In this document: piece by piece, positions 1-8,661 of the stretch
How positions within the stretch are numbered: position 1 is the stretch's first letter
Layout of the letters: every line of letters begins with the position of its first letter
From: Cumulibacter soli
Lineage (GTDB): Bacteria; Actinomycetota; Actinomycetes; Mycobacteriales; Antricoccaceae
Reading direction: 5' to 3'
Assembly (NCBI RefSeq): GCF_004382795.1
Contig: NZ_SMSG01000005.1
Location: 186,001-250,000 of the forward strand
Length of the DNA stretch: 64,000 bases
The notes under the pieces: model-generated
Seen by the model: the letters and a program-made list of their open reading frames with translations, nothing else
Databases searched by the model: none
Told to the model about the DNA's origin: nothing
Position numbers and translations under genes: made by a program

Positions 1-305
1 GTATTGGATCGAACCGATGCTCGCATACACAGATATTACCTAGACGGACCGGCGCAAAGCGATACGTATTGACCGGTGGAGGTGCCGACTGGACGATCGT
101 TCAGTAGTGATAGCGTTCCTGCTCACGGGTTGTCACCGGTGTCTAGTTGGTGCGGCGAGCTAGTCGATGCGAACGGGGCCGGCTACCCGACAAACCAAGA
201 ACGTAATGCGGAGTCAGCGGTTGACTTGGGATGCCGGGGAGCAACGCCACCCGCGCAGCGCCACGGTCGTCCGTCACTACGCATGCCGACGTCAGGGCAG
301 GAATT
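1..305. other. Upstream region of the TRAP operon, no gene seen
   Basis: No convincing gene on either strand. The frames open here run antisense to or out of phase with the downstream gene and lack family features. It probably holds the promoter of the TRAP operon, but I could not identify boxes with confidence. Confidence 0.5.
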
Positions 306-1415
306 GTGAGACGAAGAAGGTGGGCTGCGATGCTGGCCGCCCTGGTCATGACATTAGGCATGACCAGCGCCTGCAGCAGTTCGGTAGTTAATGAGGACGG
401 AACCATAACGCTGCGGCTGGTGTCCGGGTTGAGCAGCCAGCACGGCTGGTATGTCGGCACGGTCGAGCCGTGGATGGATCGGGTCGTAGAGCTGACCGAC
501 GGCAAGGTGGAGTTTGAAACCTTCACCGGCGGTGAGTTGATCGAGACCCCCGAAGAGAGCGAAGCGATCATGAATGGCGCGGCAGACGTCGCGTTGATGA
601 TGCCGATCTACTCCCCGGATCAATTCCCGCTCAGCGAAGTGACGATGCTGCCGCTGCAGTACTCCGATCCGATGATCATGACGACAGCCTGGCAAGCCCT
701 GCTGCAGAGTGACGTGGAACTGGACAACGGCAAGACCTTCTACGAGTCGATGTTCGGCGAGAAGGGTATGAAGGTGTGGCCCGTCGGCGAGGGTGGCGCG
801 TACGCCATCTCGACCACTGGTAAGACACTGGAATCTGTCGACGACGTCGAGAGCCTGGCGCTACGCACGCCGTCCCGGATTCAGGAGATGTACGCCGCCA
901 ACACCAACTTCTCCTCGGTCACCATGCCGGCGGTTGAGATGTTCGATGCGTTGAGCAAGGGCGCTTTCGATGGCGCGTTCTACAGCATCGCCGATTGGTC
1001 CGGCTACGGATTCCAAGACCTCTTCACCTACACCGTCACAGATATCAACTTCGGTCACTTCAACGGGCTGATCGGGATGTCCGAGGAAACCTGGAACGAA
1101 CTGCCCGCCGACGTACAGGACGCGATGGAGCAGGCGTTGCAAGAGGTGATCTTCGATGGCGCGCAACTGTGGGTTGACCGGCAGGCAGAGATGATCGAGT
1201 ACTCCGAAGCCAACGGTGGCACGTTCAAGTCCTTCCATGACCTCCCCGCGGACGTCCAGGACAAGATGCTGGGCGGAATCAACCAGACGTGGACCGACTA
1301 TGTGACCACTCTGGAGGACCAAGGCGAACCAGGTGAGTCACTGGCGAAGTTGTGGTCCGAGCTCATCGTCGAGGCCGGTGGCGAAGTTCCGGAGGGTATC
1401 GATGTCCTCCAATAA
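306..1415 (+). CDS. dctP: TRAP transporter substrate-binding lipoprotein (DctP family)
   Basis: Extracytoplasmic solute receptor that should capture a carboxylate-type ligand and pass it to the DctM/DctQ permease encoded next. I place the start at GTG 306, after an AGGA-like ribosome site. This gives a 369-residue protein with an arginine-rich n-region (MRRRR), a hydrophobic core and a lipobox (TSAC) with Cys23, so a surface-anchored lipoprotein. An in-frame start at 231 would add 25 residues unlike a signal peptide. The body has the DctP pattern: an early beta-strand, an EAIMNGAADVALM segment, an RTPSRIQ segment near the ligand arginine position and an AFDGAFYS segment. The gene lies 44 bp before dctM. 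The ligand cannot be read from sequence. Confidence 0.9.
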   Translation: MRRRRWAAMLAALVMTLGMTSACSSSVVNEDGTITLRLVSGLSSQHGWYVGTVEPWMDRVVELTDGKVEFETFTGGELIETPEESEAIMNGAADVALMMPIYSPDQFPLSEVTMLPLQYSDPMIMTTAWQALLQSDVELDNGKTFYESMFGEKGMKVWPVGEGGAYAISTTGKTLESVDDVESLALRTPSRIQEMYAANTNFSSVTMPAVEMFDALSKGAFDGAFYSIADWSGYGFQDLFTYTVTDINFGHFNGLIGMSEETWNELPADVQDAMEQALQEVIFDGAQLWVDRQAEMIEYSEANGGTFKSFHDLPADVQDKMLGGINQTWTDYVTTLEDQGEPGESLAKLWSELIVEAGGEVPEGIDVLQ

Positions 1416-1459
1416 CCAGCACTCGGGAATATGTAATGGAAAGCGTCCGGAGGTGACCC

Positions 1460-2791
1460 ATGGCTGAGGGCGTGGTCATCACCATCGTTGTAGTGGGATT
1501 CCTGTTGCTGCTGGCATCGGGCTACTACATCCACTCCGTGTTGGCGATCGCCGGCGTCCTCGGATTGCTCCTGCTGGACGGCGCGGAGATCTGGGTCGGT
1601 CTCGTCGGTCCCGGCCCGTTTGGTCGCACCGCCGCCTATACCTTGACGACCATCCCGCTATTCGTATTGATGGCGCAATTCGTACTTCAGGCGGACGTCG
1701 TCAAGGACCTCTTCTACGTCGTCAACAAGGTCTCGCGTAATCGTAAGAGCGTCCTTGGATCGCTCACGTTGGTTGCGGGCGCCGGGCTCGGTGCGGTGTC
1801 CGGTTCGGGCACGGCTTCGGCGGCTTCGCTCGGTCAGGTAGCCGTACCCGAGTTGGAACGAAGCGGCTTCAAGCCGGCGTTCGCCGGTGCGCTCGCTGCT
1901 GCGGCCGGCGCGATGTCGGGCATCATTCCGCCAGCCATCGGGTTGATCTTGTACGGCGTAGCCACCGAGACGCCCATCGGTGAGTTGTTCATCGCGGCGA
2001 TCATCCCAGGCATCCTGTGCACCGTCGTGTTCATCCTCGCGATGATGTTCTACCTGCGACGTGCGAAAAGGGAAGACGCGAAGGCGGCAGCGGGCGGCGA
2101 GGAGATCGCCGAGTCGGAACTGCCGGAAGCGATCGGCGTACGCCGCGTCAGCGTGGCGATCGCCGTGAGTGTGCTGATCATCGCGGTCGTCTTCGGCGGA
2201 ATCTACTCCGGGACGGTCACCCCGACCGAGGCCGGCGCAGTGGGGTCGTTGGTGGCCCTGATCGCCGCATTCGTGCTCGGCAAGGTCAATCTGGCGTACC
2301 TGAAGCGAAGCTTCTTGGAGACGATCAAGGTCACCGCCATGGTGATGCTGATCCTCATCGGCGCGCAGATCTTCGGCAAGTTCGTTTCGCTGTCCTTGAT
2401 CCCCCGCAAACTGGTCAGCGGAATGGAGCCGCTGATGGATCAGAAAGCACTCGTGCTGATCATCTTCGCGCTGATCTTCTTCGTGCTGTTCATGTTCATC
2501 GAAGGCGCCGCCGTCGTGCTGATGACCGTGCCGGTCATGCTTCCGGTGATGCAGACAATGGGTATCGACCTCATCTGGTTCGGTGTGTTTGTTTCGGTAA
2601 TCGGGATGATCGGCATGATCACGCCGCCGGTCGGATTGAGTGTGTACGCAGTATCCGGCGCCACCGGAATATCGTCCGACCGCATTTTCAAGTACTCACT
2701 CGGGTTCGCGGTGATCGCGACGATCGTGATGACGGCCTTGCTGGTCATCTTCCCCGAGCTGGCTACCTGGCTACCGACATTGATGGGATGA
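1460..2791 (+). CDS. dctM: TRAP transporter large permease (DctM)
   Basis: Membrane subunit of about 443 residues, the usual DctM length, that carries the Na+-coupled translocation path. It is hydrophobic throughout with roughly a dozen membrane segments. It contains family features such as GLGAVSGSGTASAASLG near residues 110-128, the PPAIG motif near 155-160 and a TPPVGLSVYA motif near residue 395. A GGAGGTGAC ribosome site precedes ATG 1460. It ends one base before the small subunit gene, so the two are almost certainly translationally coupled. The large subunit precedes the small one here, whereas many TRAP operons read P-Q-M. Confidence 0.92.
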   Translation: MAEGVVITIVVVGFLLLLASGYYIHSVLAIAGVLGLLLLDGAEIWVGLVGPGPFGRTAAYTLTTIPLFVLMAQFVLQADVVKDLFYVVNKVSRNRKSVLGSLTLVAGAGLGAVSGSGTASAASLGQVAVPELERSGFKPAFAGALAAAAGAMSGIIPPAIGLILYGVATETPIGELFIAAIIPGILCTVVFILAMMFYLRRAKREDAKAAAGGEEIAESELPEAIGVRRVSVAIAVSVLIIAVVFGGIYSGTVTPTEAGAVGSLVALIAAFVLGKVNLAYLKRSFLETIKVTAMVMLILIGAQIFGKFVSLSLIPRKLVSGMEPLMDQKALVLIIFALIFFVLFMFIEGAAVVLMTVPVMLPVMQTMGIDLIWFGVFVSVIGMIGMITPPVGLSVYAVSGATGISSDRIFKYSLGFAVIATIVMTALLVIFPELATWLPTLMG

Positions 2792-2792
2792 C

Positions 2793-3377
2793 GTGATGAC
2801 TGACGAAAATCTCAGCTCCGAAACCGACGCGTCGCGGGAGTCCTTCGACAAGTGGTATTCGGTGTGGGGCCACGTGAAAGTCGTTGGCGCGGTGATCAGT
2901 GGGCTTGCAGTGTTCGGCATGATGCTGCTGATCGTGGCCGATGTGATCGCGCGGAACTGGCTGGGCGGATCGATCTCGGGATCCTTTGAGTATGTGCAGA
3001 ACTACTTCATGCCGTTGGCCGTGTTCCCGGGGCTGGCGTACGTGTACGGGTCCGGCGTACTGCCGCGGATGGACCTGCTCAAGGAGAAGATGAGGGGGAA
3101 GTTTGGCTCGGGAGTGACCTACGCGCACTTGGTGCTGGAACTCCTGCTCTTCGGGATTCTGCTGTACCTGACGTTGGGTCATTCGATCGACGGCGCTCAA
3201 CGTGGGGTGGCGTTCTCTGCGGGCGGTGACCTGTATCCGCTGTGGCCGGTGTACTTCTTGGTGCCGCTGTCGATGTTGATGATCCTGATCGAGACGGTGT
3301 TCGTTTTCGTACGGAACGTCCGTGCCGACGGGCCACCTGAACTATCGGTAATTTCGCATGAGGCGGAGGGCGTCTAG
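2793..3377 (+). CDS. dctQ: TRAP transporter small permease (DctQ)
   Basis: Small integral membrane subunit of 194 residues with four predicted membrane spans, as expected for DctQ. The first span follows about 30 hydrophilic residues. The family-typical RNWLGGSISGSFEYVQ segment lies near residues 52-67. The start is GTG 2793 or the adjacent ATG 2796; both follow the dctM stop by only a few bases. It closes the operon and is followed by a strong inverted repeat at 3393-3430. Confidence 0.85.
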   Translation: MMTDENLSSETDASRESFDKWYSVWGHVKVVGAVISGLAVFGMMLLIVADVIARNWLGGSISGSFEYVQNYFMPLAVFPGLAYVYGSGVLPRMDLLKEKMRGKFGSGVTYAHLVLELLLFGILLYLTLGHSIDGAQRGVAFSAGGDLYPLWPVYFLVPLSMLMILIETVFVFVRNVRADGPPELSVISHEAEGV

Positions 3378-3392
3378 CTCCGCTTGCTGATT

Positions 3393-3430
3393 GTCCCGTG
3401 GAAGACGCGTTAGCGCGTATTCCACGGGAC
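3393..3430. terminator. Bidirectional terminator between dctQ and the convergent membrane gene
   Basis: Eleven-base arms GTCCCGTGGAA (3393-3403) and TTCCACGGGAC (3420-3430) enclose a second stem ACGCG/CGCGT with a TTAG loop, followed by TTT. It sits between convergent genes ending at 3377 and 3465, so it can serve both. Confidence 0.8.
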
Positions 3431-3464
3431 TTTCGCATGTCGGCGCGAGTCTCGCCGGCTCGAG

Positions 3465-4517
3465 TTACGGCGCGAGAGCCGCACGCTGTGCGTCGGCCGT
3501 ACGCTCACGCCGCATCAGCCAGACGAGTGGGCCGACGCCCAGCAACATGGGTAACCACTGCGAAGCCAATCGGTACAGCAGCACGGCGGCCGCTGCCGGA
3601 CCCGCTGCGGCGCCCTGCACGATGAGCGCGGAGGCGAGCGCGACCTCGACGATCCCGACACCGCCGGGGAGGATCGTGATCTGCCGGGTCACTTGCACGG
3701 TCAGATAGGCGATGACGGCGTCAACTGGTTCAAGGTTCAGACCCACGGCGGCGGTCATGCACACCAGGCACGCGATGTCGAAGACCCAACGGAACGCGAG
3801 CACGATCGTCGTACGGATCAGGACCCGCGTGTGCAAAGTCTTCAGGTCGCTGATCATGGACCGGACGGCGGCGGCCATCCGGCTGAGCCATCCGGCGATG
3901 GTGCTCGGCGCTCGGCGGTGGATGCCTCGAGCCAGTCGGCCGAAGACTCCGCGTCCGGCGACAAAACGGACGGCAGCAATGATCGTCACGACAATTGCGG
4001 TGTAGCCGAGGGTCCCCTCGACGTGATCGGTGAGCCATGGGACCCAGATACTGATGAGTCCGATGAGTCCCATGACGCAGAGCGCAATGATTGAGAGTGC
4101 GCCGGCGATCACCGCGACTGCAGTCGCGGTGGCTGCGCTGATCCCGCTAAGCGCTAGCCAACGGACGGTGAATGCCACCGAGACGGGGCCGCCGAGTGGC
4201 ACGGCGGTCGCGATCGTGCTGCCTGCCGATGAGATCAGGACGGAGCGGGTGAGCGTAAGTTCGCCGCCGAGGGTCCGGGTGAGTACTTGCTGACCGAGCG
4301 CCGATGCAACGAGCGCTCCGCCTGCGGCGAGCAGACCCCCGCACACCAGGAGAGGGGACGCCGAGCCGAGCGCGTCGACAATGTCGGCCCAGGCCGGCAG
4401 CTTATCGATACCAAAGAACACCACCGCTGCGAGCAGGCCGAGAACCACGAAGAGTTGAACGATACGTCGGGTGGTGTGTTTCTTTCCACCTACCTCTTCG
4501 GGGGCCGAGGAGGTCAT
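3465..4517 (-). CDS. Integral membrane protein, LPG synthase TM / YbhN (UPF0104) family
   Basis: A 350-residue polytopic membrane protein. After a short charged N-terminus (MTSSAPEEVGGKK) it has about eight hydrophobic spans with the glycine/proline-rich pattern of the flippase-like domain found in lysylphosphatidylglycerol synthetases and YbhN proteins, including a GGPVSVAFTVRWLA segment near residue 105 and an LPGGVGIVEVALASALI segment near residue 305. No aminoacyltransferase domain is attached, so lipid aminoacylation is not supported. A role in lipid or polyprenol-linked transport is inferred only from the family. The gene stands alone, convergent with dctQ. Confidence 0.75.
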   Translation of the reverse strand: MTSSAPEEVGGKKHTTRRIVQLFVVLGLLAAVVFFGIDKLPAWADIVDALGSASPLLVCGGLLAAGGALVASALGQQVLTRTLGGELTLTRSVLISSAGSTIATAVPLGGPVSVAFTVRWLALSGISAATATAVAVIAGALSIIALCVMGLIGLISIWVPWLTDHVEGTLGYTAIVVTIIAAVRFVAGRGVFGRLARGIHRRAPSTIAGWLSRMAAAVRSMISDLKTLHTRVLIRTTIVLAFRWVFDIACLVCMTAAVGLNLEPVDAVIAYLTVQVTRQITILPGGVGIVEVALASALIVQGAAAGPAAAAVLLYRLASQWLPMLLGVGPLVWLMRRERTADAQRAALAP

Positions 4518-4666
4518 CCGCGCGACCGAGGCATTGGCGGGCGTCCCGCAATCGCGGTGGGCGCCATACGACTACCTCCCGGAGATGCCTCGTGATCTAC
4601 CTCAGAACGGTATGGGCTTCGGCGTAAGCCGCGCAACGTACCGCGAGGCGATGTGACGGGGTCGAC

Positions 4667-4694
4667 CAAACCGCAAGGTGGTTTGCGCCGAATC
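4667..4694 (+). promoter_or_regulatory. Candidate SigK-type promoter upstream of the FAD oxidoreductase
   Basis: CAAACC at 4667-4672, 16 bp, then CGAATC at 4689-4694. It has the same spacing as, and one mismatch in the first box to, the two perfect copies at 6912 and 8579. It lies 43 bp before ATG 4738. This is the weakest of the three copies. Confidence 0.5.
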
Positions 4695-4737
4695 ACGGAC
4701 ACGACCCAACCGCGATCAACGCAGCAAGAGGAGGCCT

Positions 4738-6012
4738 ATGCCGGCGACTAATCGTCCGAGCGTAGCGGTCATCGGATCGGGTGTGTCCGGTCTGAGCGCC
4801 GCGTATCTGTTGAGTCGAACTCACCGCGTGAGCGTGCTGGAGTCAGATAGCCGGGTCGGCGGTCATGCGCATACCCACCAGGTGTCGGGCAGTCGCGGGC
4901 GACCGCTCAGCATCGACACCGGCTTTGTCGTGATGAACCAGGTGACCTATCCCAACCTGACCCGACTCTTTCGTGAGCTCGGGGTGCGCACCCGTCCTGC
5001 AGAGATGAGCATGAGCATCACCTGTGGGCAGTGCGGTCTGTCATACGCCGGTGGCAGCGGGATCGGCGGCATCCTGGCGCAACCCGGCCGGCTTCGCGAC
5101 GCTCGCTTCCGCCGGTTGCTTTCCCAAGTCCCGCGGTTCCATCGCGACGCGCGTCGGCTGCTGGCCAGCGCTCGGCCCGAAGACCGCGAGTTGACCTGGG
5201 GTGAGTTCCTGACCCGGCGCCGCTACGGGGCGTACTTCGTCCAGCATTTCGCGATCCCGCTCGTGGCGTGCGTGTGGTCGTGCGGCCACGATGACGCGTT
5301 CGCGTACCCAGCGCGTCATTTGTTCCAGTTCCTTGAACATCACGGAATGCTGCAGATTACTGGGTCACCGACCTGGCGCACGGTCGTCGGCGGATCACAC
5401 AGTTACGTGTCCCGAATCGTCGCGCAGTTGTCGGACGTACGAGTGGATTGCCCGGTCACCGCGGTGCAGCGCCATGACGACGGGGTCGACGTACGCACGC
5501 CGGTGGGTGTCGAGCGTTTTGATCGAGTCGTGGTGGCCACGCACGCGGAGCAGGCGGCCGAGTTGCTCGCCGACGCCACACCTCAGGAGAAGGATGACCT
5601 GACAGCCATCGGTTACTCCTCGAACGAGACCTGGCTGCATCGAGACGAATCGGTACTGCCGGAGACTCCGCGTGCGCGAGCATCGTGGAACTACCGGCTG
5701 TCGAGCTGCCACGGTGGATCAGAAGGAGTCACGGTCAGCTACTGGATGAACCGACTACAAGGCCTGGACGACGATGTCCAGCACATTGTCACGCTCGGAG
5801 CTGACGGACGAGTCGATCCCGATCAGGTGAGTGCGCGAATGACTTACGCTCATCCGATCTTCACCGCGGAGGCCGTCGAATCGGCACGTCGGTTGCGCGC
5901 GGCCGGTGGCGATCGCCTTGCCTTTGCCGGCGCACACCTGGGCTGGGGGTTTCACGAGGACGGGTGCCGGTCAGGCGCCGCGGCAGCAGCAAAGTTTGGT
6001 GTCGCATGGTGA
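4738..6012 (+). CDS. FAD-dependent amine-oxidase-like oxidoreductase (Rv0449c-like)
   Basis: Flavoprotein of 424 residues. ATG 4738 is preceded by AAGAGGAGG; an upstream start at 4678 would add 20 poor residues. The Rossmann FAD motif VIGSGVSGLSAA sits at residues 11-22, followed by the acidic end of the second strand (VLESD) and the RVGGHAHT loop. A C-terminal GAHLGWGFHEDG segment closes the FAD site. Close relatives are encoded beside DUF1365 and cyclopropane-fatty-acid synthase genes and are thought to modify membrane acyl chains, but the substrate is unknown. The stop overlaps the start of the DUF1365 gene, so the pair forms one operon. Confidence 0.85.
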   Translation: MPATNRPSVAVIGSGVSGLSAAYLLSRTHRVSVLESDSRVGGHAHTHQVSGSRGRPLSIDTGFVVMNQVTYPNLTRLFRELGVRTRPAEMSMSITCGQCGLSYAGGSGIGGILAQPGRLRDARFRRLLSQVPRFHRDARRLLASARPEDRELTWGEFLTRRRYGAYFVQHFAIPLVACVWSCGHDDAFAYPARHLFQFLEHHGMLQITGSPTWRTVVGGSHSYVSRIVAQLSDVRVDCPVTAVQRHDDGVDVRTPVGVERFDRVVVATHAEQAAELLADATPQEKDDLTAIGYSSNETWLHRDESVLPETPRARASWNYRLSSCHGGSEGVTVSYWMNRLQGLDDDVQHIVTLGADGRVDPDQVSARMTYAHPIFTAEAVESARRLRAAGGDRLAFAGAHLGWGFHEDGCRSGAAAAAKFGVAW

Positions 6013-6761
6013 CTATTACGGGCTTGCCACCGATCCCGGCTCTCGTCGTCGGCGAAGTCATCCACAGCCGTCGTACGCCCATCAGGCACGCCCTCCGCCA
6101 TCGCGCGTACCAGTGGCTCGTCGACATCGACGACCTACCGAAGTTTCCGCGGTGGCTGCGGCCGCTCACGCGCTTCCGCGCAGCAGATCACCTCGATGGT
6201 GGCCGCCTCGGCGGCGGAATGCGCGGTGATCTGACCCGGTTCCTTGGTCGGCGCGGAGTCCGGTTGCGCCCGACCGACCGCGTGCTGATGCTGGCGAACG
6301 CCCGTGTGCTCGGGCATGTGTTCGACCCGCTGTCGGTGTTCTGGTGTTTGAGCGAAAGCGGCACCATCCGGGCGATCGTATTTGAAGTACACAACACCTA
6401 CGGCGAACGGCACGCGTACCTATTGCGGACCGATAGTGCAGGGCGCGCCCGTACAGACAAAGCCTTCTACGTCTCACCGTTCAATGACCGCTCGGGTCAT
6501 TACGACGTCCGGCTGCGGCTGGCGCATGACCGAGTCGACGTCACTATCGGTCTGATGCGTGACGGTCAACGTATCTTCACCGGGATCTCCCGCGGGATTC
6601 CGCGGCCGACTACCCGCGGCGCCGTGTTGCGAGTCACCGGCACCCACTTGTTCATGACGCAGCGCATCAGCGCGCTGATCCGACTACACGGCATTTGGCT
6701 CTGGTTGCGAAGGCTGCCGGTCGTTCCTCGGGTTGCGCACACCGAGGAGGGCGTTCGATGA
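6006..6761 (+). CDS. DUF1365 family protein
   Basis: A 251-residue protein starting at ATG 6006, which overlaps the end of the FAD oxidoreductase gene. DUF1365 hallmarks are visible: VGEVIHSRRTPIRHALRHRAYQWLVDID at the N-terminus, then LGHVFDPLSVFWC near residues 100-112, EVHNTYGERHAYLL near 127-140, and KAFYVSPFND near 153-162. The family is consistently linked to an FAD oxidoreductase and often a cyclopropane synthase-like methyltransferase; its biochemical role is not established. Its stop overlaps a short SDR remnant (ATGA). Confidence 0.88.
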   Translation: MVTITGLPPIPALVVGEVIHSRRTPIRHALRHRAYQWLVDIDDLPKFPRWLRPLTRFRAADHLDGGRLGGGMRGDLTRFLGRRGVRLRPTDRVLMLANARVLGHVFDPLSVFWCLSESGTIRAIVFEVHNTYGERHAYLLRTDSAGRARTDKAFYVSPFNDRSGHYDVRLRLAHDRVDVTIGLMRDGQRIFTGISRGIPRPTTRGAVLRVTGTHLFMTQRISALIRLHGIWLWLRRLPVVPRVAHTEEGVR

Positions 6762-6871
6762 ACAGCGCTGCGTCGCTGACTGGCCGCCGATGCTGGATCG
6801 TCGGTGGATCCAGCTGCGTCGGCGCAGTGCTGGCGCGTGACCTGACGTCGCGTGGCGCACGAGTTGCTTAG
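6758..6871 (+). pseudogene. 37-residue stub of a short-chain dehydrogenase/reductase
   Basis: ATG 6758 overlaps the DUF1365 stop (ATGA), and the frame runs 37 codons to TAG 6869. The product reads as the first strand, nucleotide loop and first helix of an SDR: a WIVGGSSCVGAVLARDL stretch followed by SRGARVA, with the loop G-G-S-S-x-V-G resembling the classical T-G-x-x-x-G-x-G. Nothing downstream in any frame continues the fold. I interpret it as what remains of a third gene of the operon after a deletion. A functional micropeptide cannot be excluded. Confidence 0.55.
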
Positions 6872-6911
6872 CCCTCGGGCTTTCGCGCCGCCAGGATTGA
6901 TCAACGGCGGT

Positions 6912-6939
6912 CAATCCAAACCATCGTGGGTTTCGAACT
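6912..6939 (+). promoter_or_regulatory. Candidate SigK-type promoter of the molybdopterin oxidoreductase
   Basis: CAATCC at 6912-6917, 16 bp, CGAACT at 6934-6939. The second box ends 6 bp before ATG 6946, so a start point at the usual distance would give a leaderless mRNA. The boxes and spacing match those at 8579-8606 exactly, while the spacer sequences are unrelated, which argues for selection on the boxes. Confidence 0.65.
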
Positions 6940-6945
6940 ACCGGT

Positions 6946-8490
6946 ATGAAGAACTGGCGATATGCGGCGGCAGGTCTGGTATCGGGACTCGCAGGACTCG
7001 GCATCGCGCAACTCGTCGCGGTCCTGGTCAACCCGGGATCGTCGCCGGTGCTTGCGATCGGAACGACGGTCATCGACCTCACGCCACAGCCGGTCAAGCA
7101 GTGGGCGATCACGACGTTTGGCAGCGCAGACAAGGTATTTCTGCTGAGCGTGATCGGCATCGTCGCCGCGCTGCTGTTCGCCGCGGCGGGGCTGCTTGCC
7201 CGGCGATGGATCGGGTGGGGCTCAGGTGTTATCGCGGTCATCGGGGCCGTGTGCATCGCCGCCGCGCTACTTCGGCCGAGCGCCAGCCTACTTTGGGCGA
7301 TCCCGTCGCTCGTCGCGATTACCGTTGCGATCGGGGTGCTGATCGCGTTGACAAAGGCGTTGGCAGTTGTTGACCGCAACGGCTCTGCAGCTACCGATCC
7401 CGCCGCAGATCGGGACGATTCCGCGCATCGGTCGAGTCGCCGCTCCTTCCTGAAGCTTGGTGGTGCCGCCGCGACCGTCGGCGCGGTGAGTCTGCTGGCA
7501 GGTCAGTGGCTGATCGCGAATGCGCAGAAGGCGGTGAAGATCGCGCTGCCGCGCGCCGCATCTCCGCTGCCCAAACTGCCAACTGGACTGGAAGAGAAGG
7601 TGCCAGGGATCAGCGCGTTTCGCACCCCGAGCAACGATTTCTACCGTGTAGACACCGCGTTGATCGTGCCGTCAATCGACCCCACCGACTGGAGTCTCAC
7701 CATCGACGGCGACGTGGACAACCCGATGGTGCTCAGCTTCGAGGACCTGACGTCGTACGAGGTCATCGAACGCGACATCACCATGACGTGTGTGTCGAAT
7801 GAGGTCGGCGGTCCGTACGTCGGCGCGGCACGCTGGTTAGGAGTGCGGGTCAGTGACGTGCTGGCCGACGCCGGCGTACGCGACGGTGTCGATCAGATCT
7901 TGTCGCAAGACGTCGACGGAATGACGATCTCCACGCCGATCGAGGCACTCACCGACGACCGAGAGGCACTACTGGCGTTCGGGATAAACGGCGCGCAGCT
8001 TTCCCGTGAGCGGGGGTTCCCCGTCCGGCTAGTGACTCCGCGCCTGTACGGCTTCGTCGGTTCGACGAAGTGGCTGACCTCATTGACCGCGACGACGTAC
8101 GCGAAGCAGCAGGCCTACTGGACCGAGCGAGGGTGGGACACCGACGGAACGATCCACACGCAGGCGCGGATCGACGTCCCGAAACCGCTCGCGGAGGTCA
8201 CCGTCGGCGAGCCAGGCTTTGTCGGTGGCGTCGCGTGGGCACAAGGCCGCAGCATCGCAAAGGTAGAGGTAAAGGTCGGCGACGGTCCGTGGCAACAGGC
8301 CACGTTGGGTCCGGACGCAGGCATCGACTACTGGCGCCAGTGGTATCTGCCGTGGACGCCGGAAAGCGGTTCGCAACGCCTGCAGGTGCGGGCTACCGAC
8401 GGGACTGGTGCGGTGCAGACCGACCAGAAGGCGCCGCCGTACCCCTCTGGGGCAACTGGACAGCAGTCGCTCATCGTGAAAGGCGTCTGA
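6946..8490 (+). CDS. Membrane-anchored molybdopterin-dependent oxidoreductase (sulfite oxidase family)
   Basis: A 514-residue protein in two parts. Residues 5-140 form about four membrane spans. A twin-arginine-like motif SRRSFLK (164-170) and a hydrophobic stretch then lead into an extracytoplasmic sulfite-oxidase/YedY-type domain. The molybdenum-ligating cysteine is Cys282 in TMTCVSNEVGGPYVG. A RYSDx-like FYRVD segment lies near residue 232, and a C-terminal Mo-co dimerisation-type Ig domain starts near residue 400. The electron partner and substrate are not evident. No ribosome site is visible and a candidate promoter abuts the start, so it may be leaderless. A paralogue lies at 24419. Confidence 0.88.
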   Translation: MKNWRYAAAGLVSGLAGLGIAQLVAVLVNPGSSPVLAIGTTVIDLTPQPVKQWAITTFGSADKVFLLSVIGIVAALLFAAAGLLARRWIGWGSGVIAVIGAVCIAAALLRPSASLLWAIPSLVAITVAIGVLIALTKALAVVDRNGSAATDPAADRDDSAHRSSRRSFLKLGGAAATVGAVSLLAGQWLIANAQKAVKIALPRAASPLPKLPTGLEEKVPGISAFRTPSNDFYRVDTALIVPSIDPTDWSLTIDGDVDNPMVLSFEDLTSYEVIERDITMTCVSNEVGGPYVGAARWLGVRVSDVLADAGVRDGVDQILSQDVDGMTISTPIEALTDDREALLAFGINGAQLSRERGFPVRLVTPRLYGFVGSTKWLTSLTATTYAKQQAYWTERGWDTDGTIHTQARIDVPKPLAEVTVGEPGFVGGVAWAQGRSIAKVEVKVGDGPWQQATLGPDAGIDYWRQWYLPWTPESGSQRLQVRATDGTGAVQTDQKAPPYPSGATGQQSLIVKGV

Positions 8491-8492
8491 GG

Positions 8493-8527
8493 GCAGCCGG
8501 ATCAGCAGCGGCTCATGATCCGGCTGC
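8493..8527 (+). terminator. Hairpin after the molybdopterin oxidoreductase
   Basis: Perfect 12-bp arms GCAGCCGGATCA (8493-8504) and TGATCCGGCTGC (8516-8527) with an 11-nt loop, two bases after the stop codon. No U-run follows directly. Confidence 0.7.
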
Positions 8528-8578
8528 GCGCCCGAGCATCGCGTCGCTGCGAAAGTTTCTGTTTTTCTTGCGAGTTTC

Positions 8579-8606
8579 CAATCCGCGCAGCACTCGGCGT
8601 CGAACT
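8579..8606 (+). promoter_or_regulatory. Candidate SigK-type promoter of the fasciclin-sigK-rskA operon
   Basis: CAATCC at 8579-8584, 16 bp, CGAACT at 8601-8606, identical in boxes and spacing to the copy before the molybdopterin oxidoreductase. The start codon of the fasciclin gene lies 55 bp downstream. If SigK uses it, the sigma factor would drive its own operon. Confidence 0.65.
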
Positions 8607-8661
8607 CCTTGTGTAACCGATGAGGCACGAGACGACGTCTCGACGACGAAAGGGCACGATC

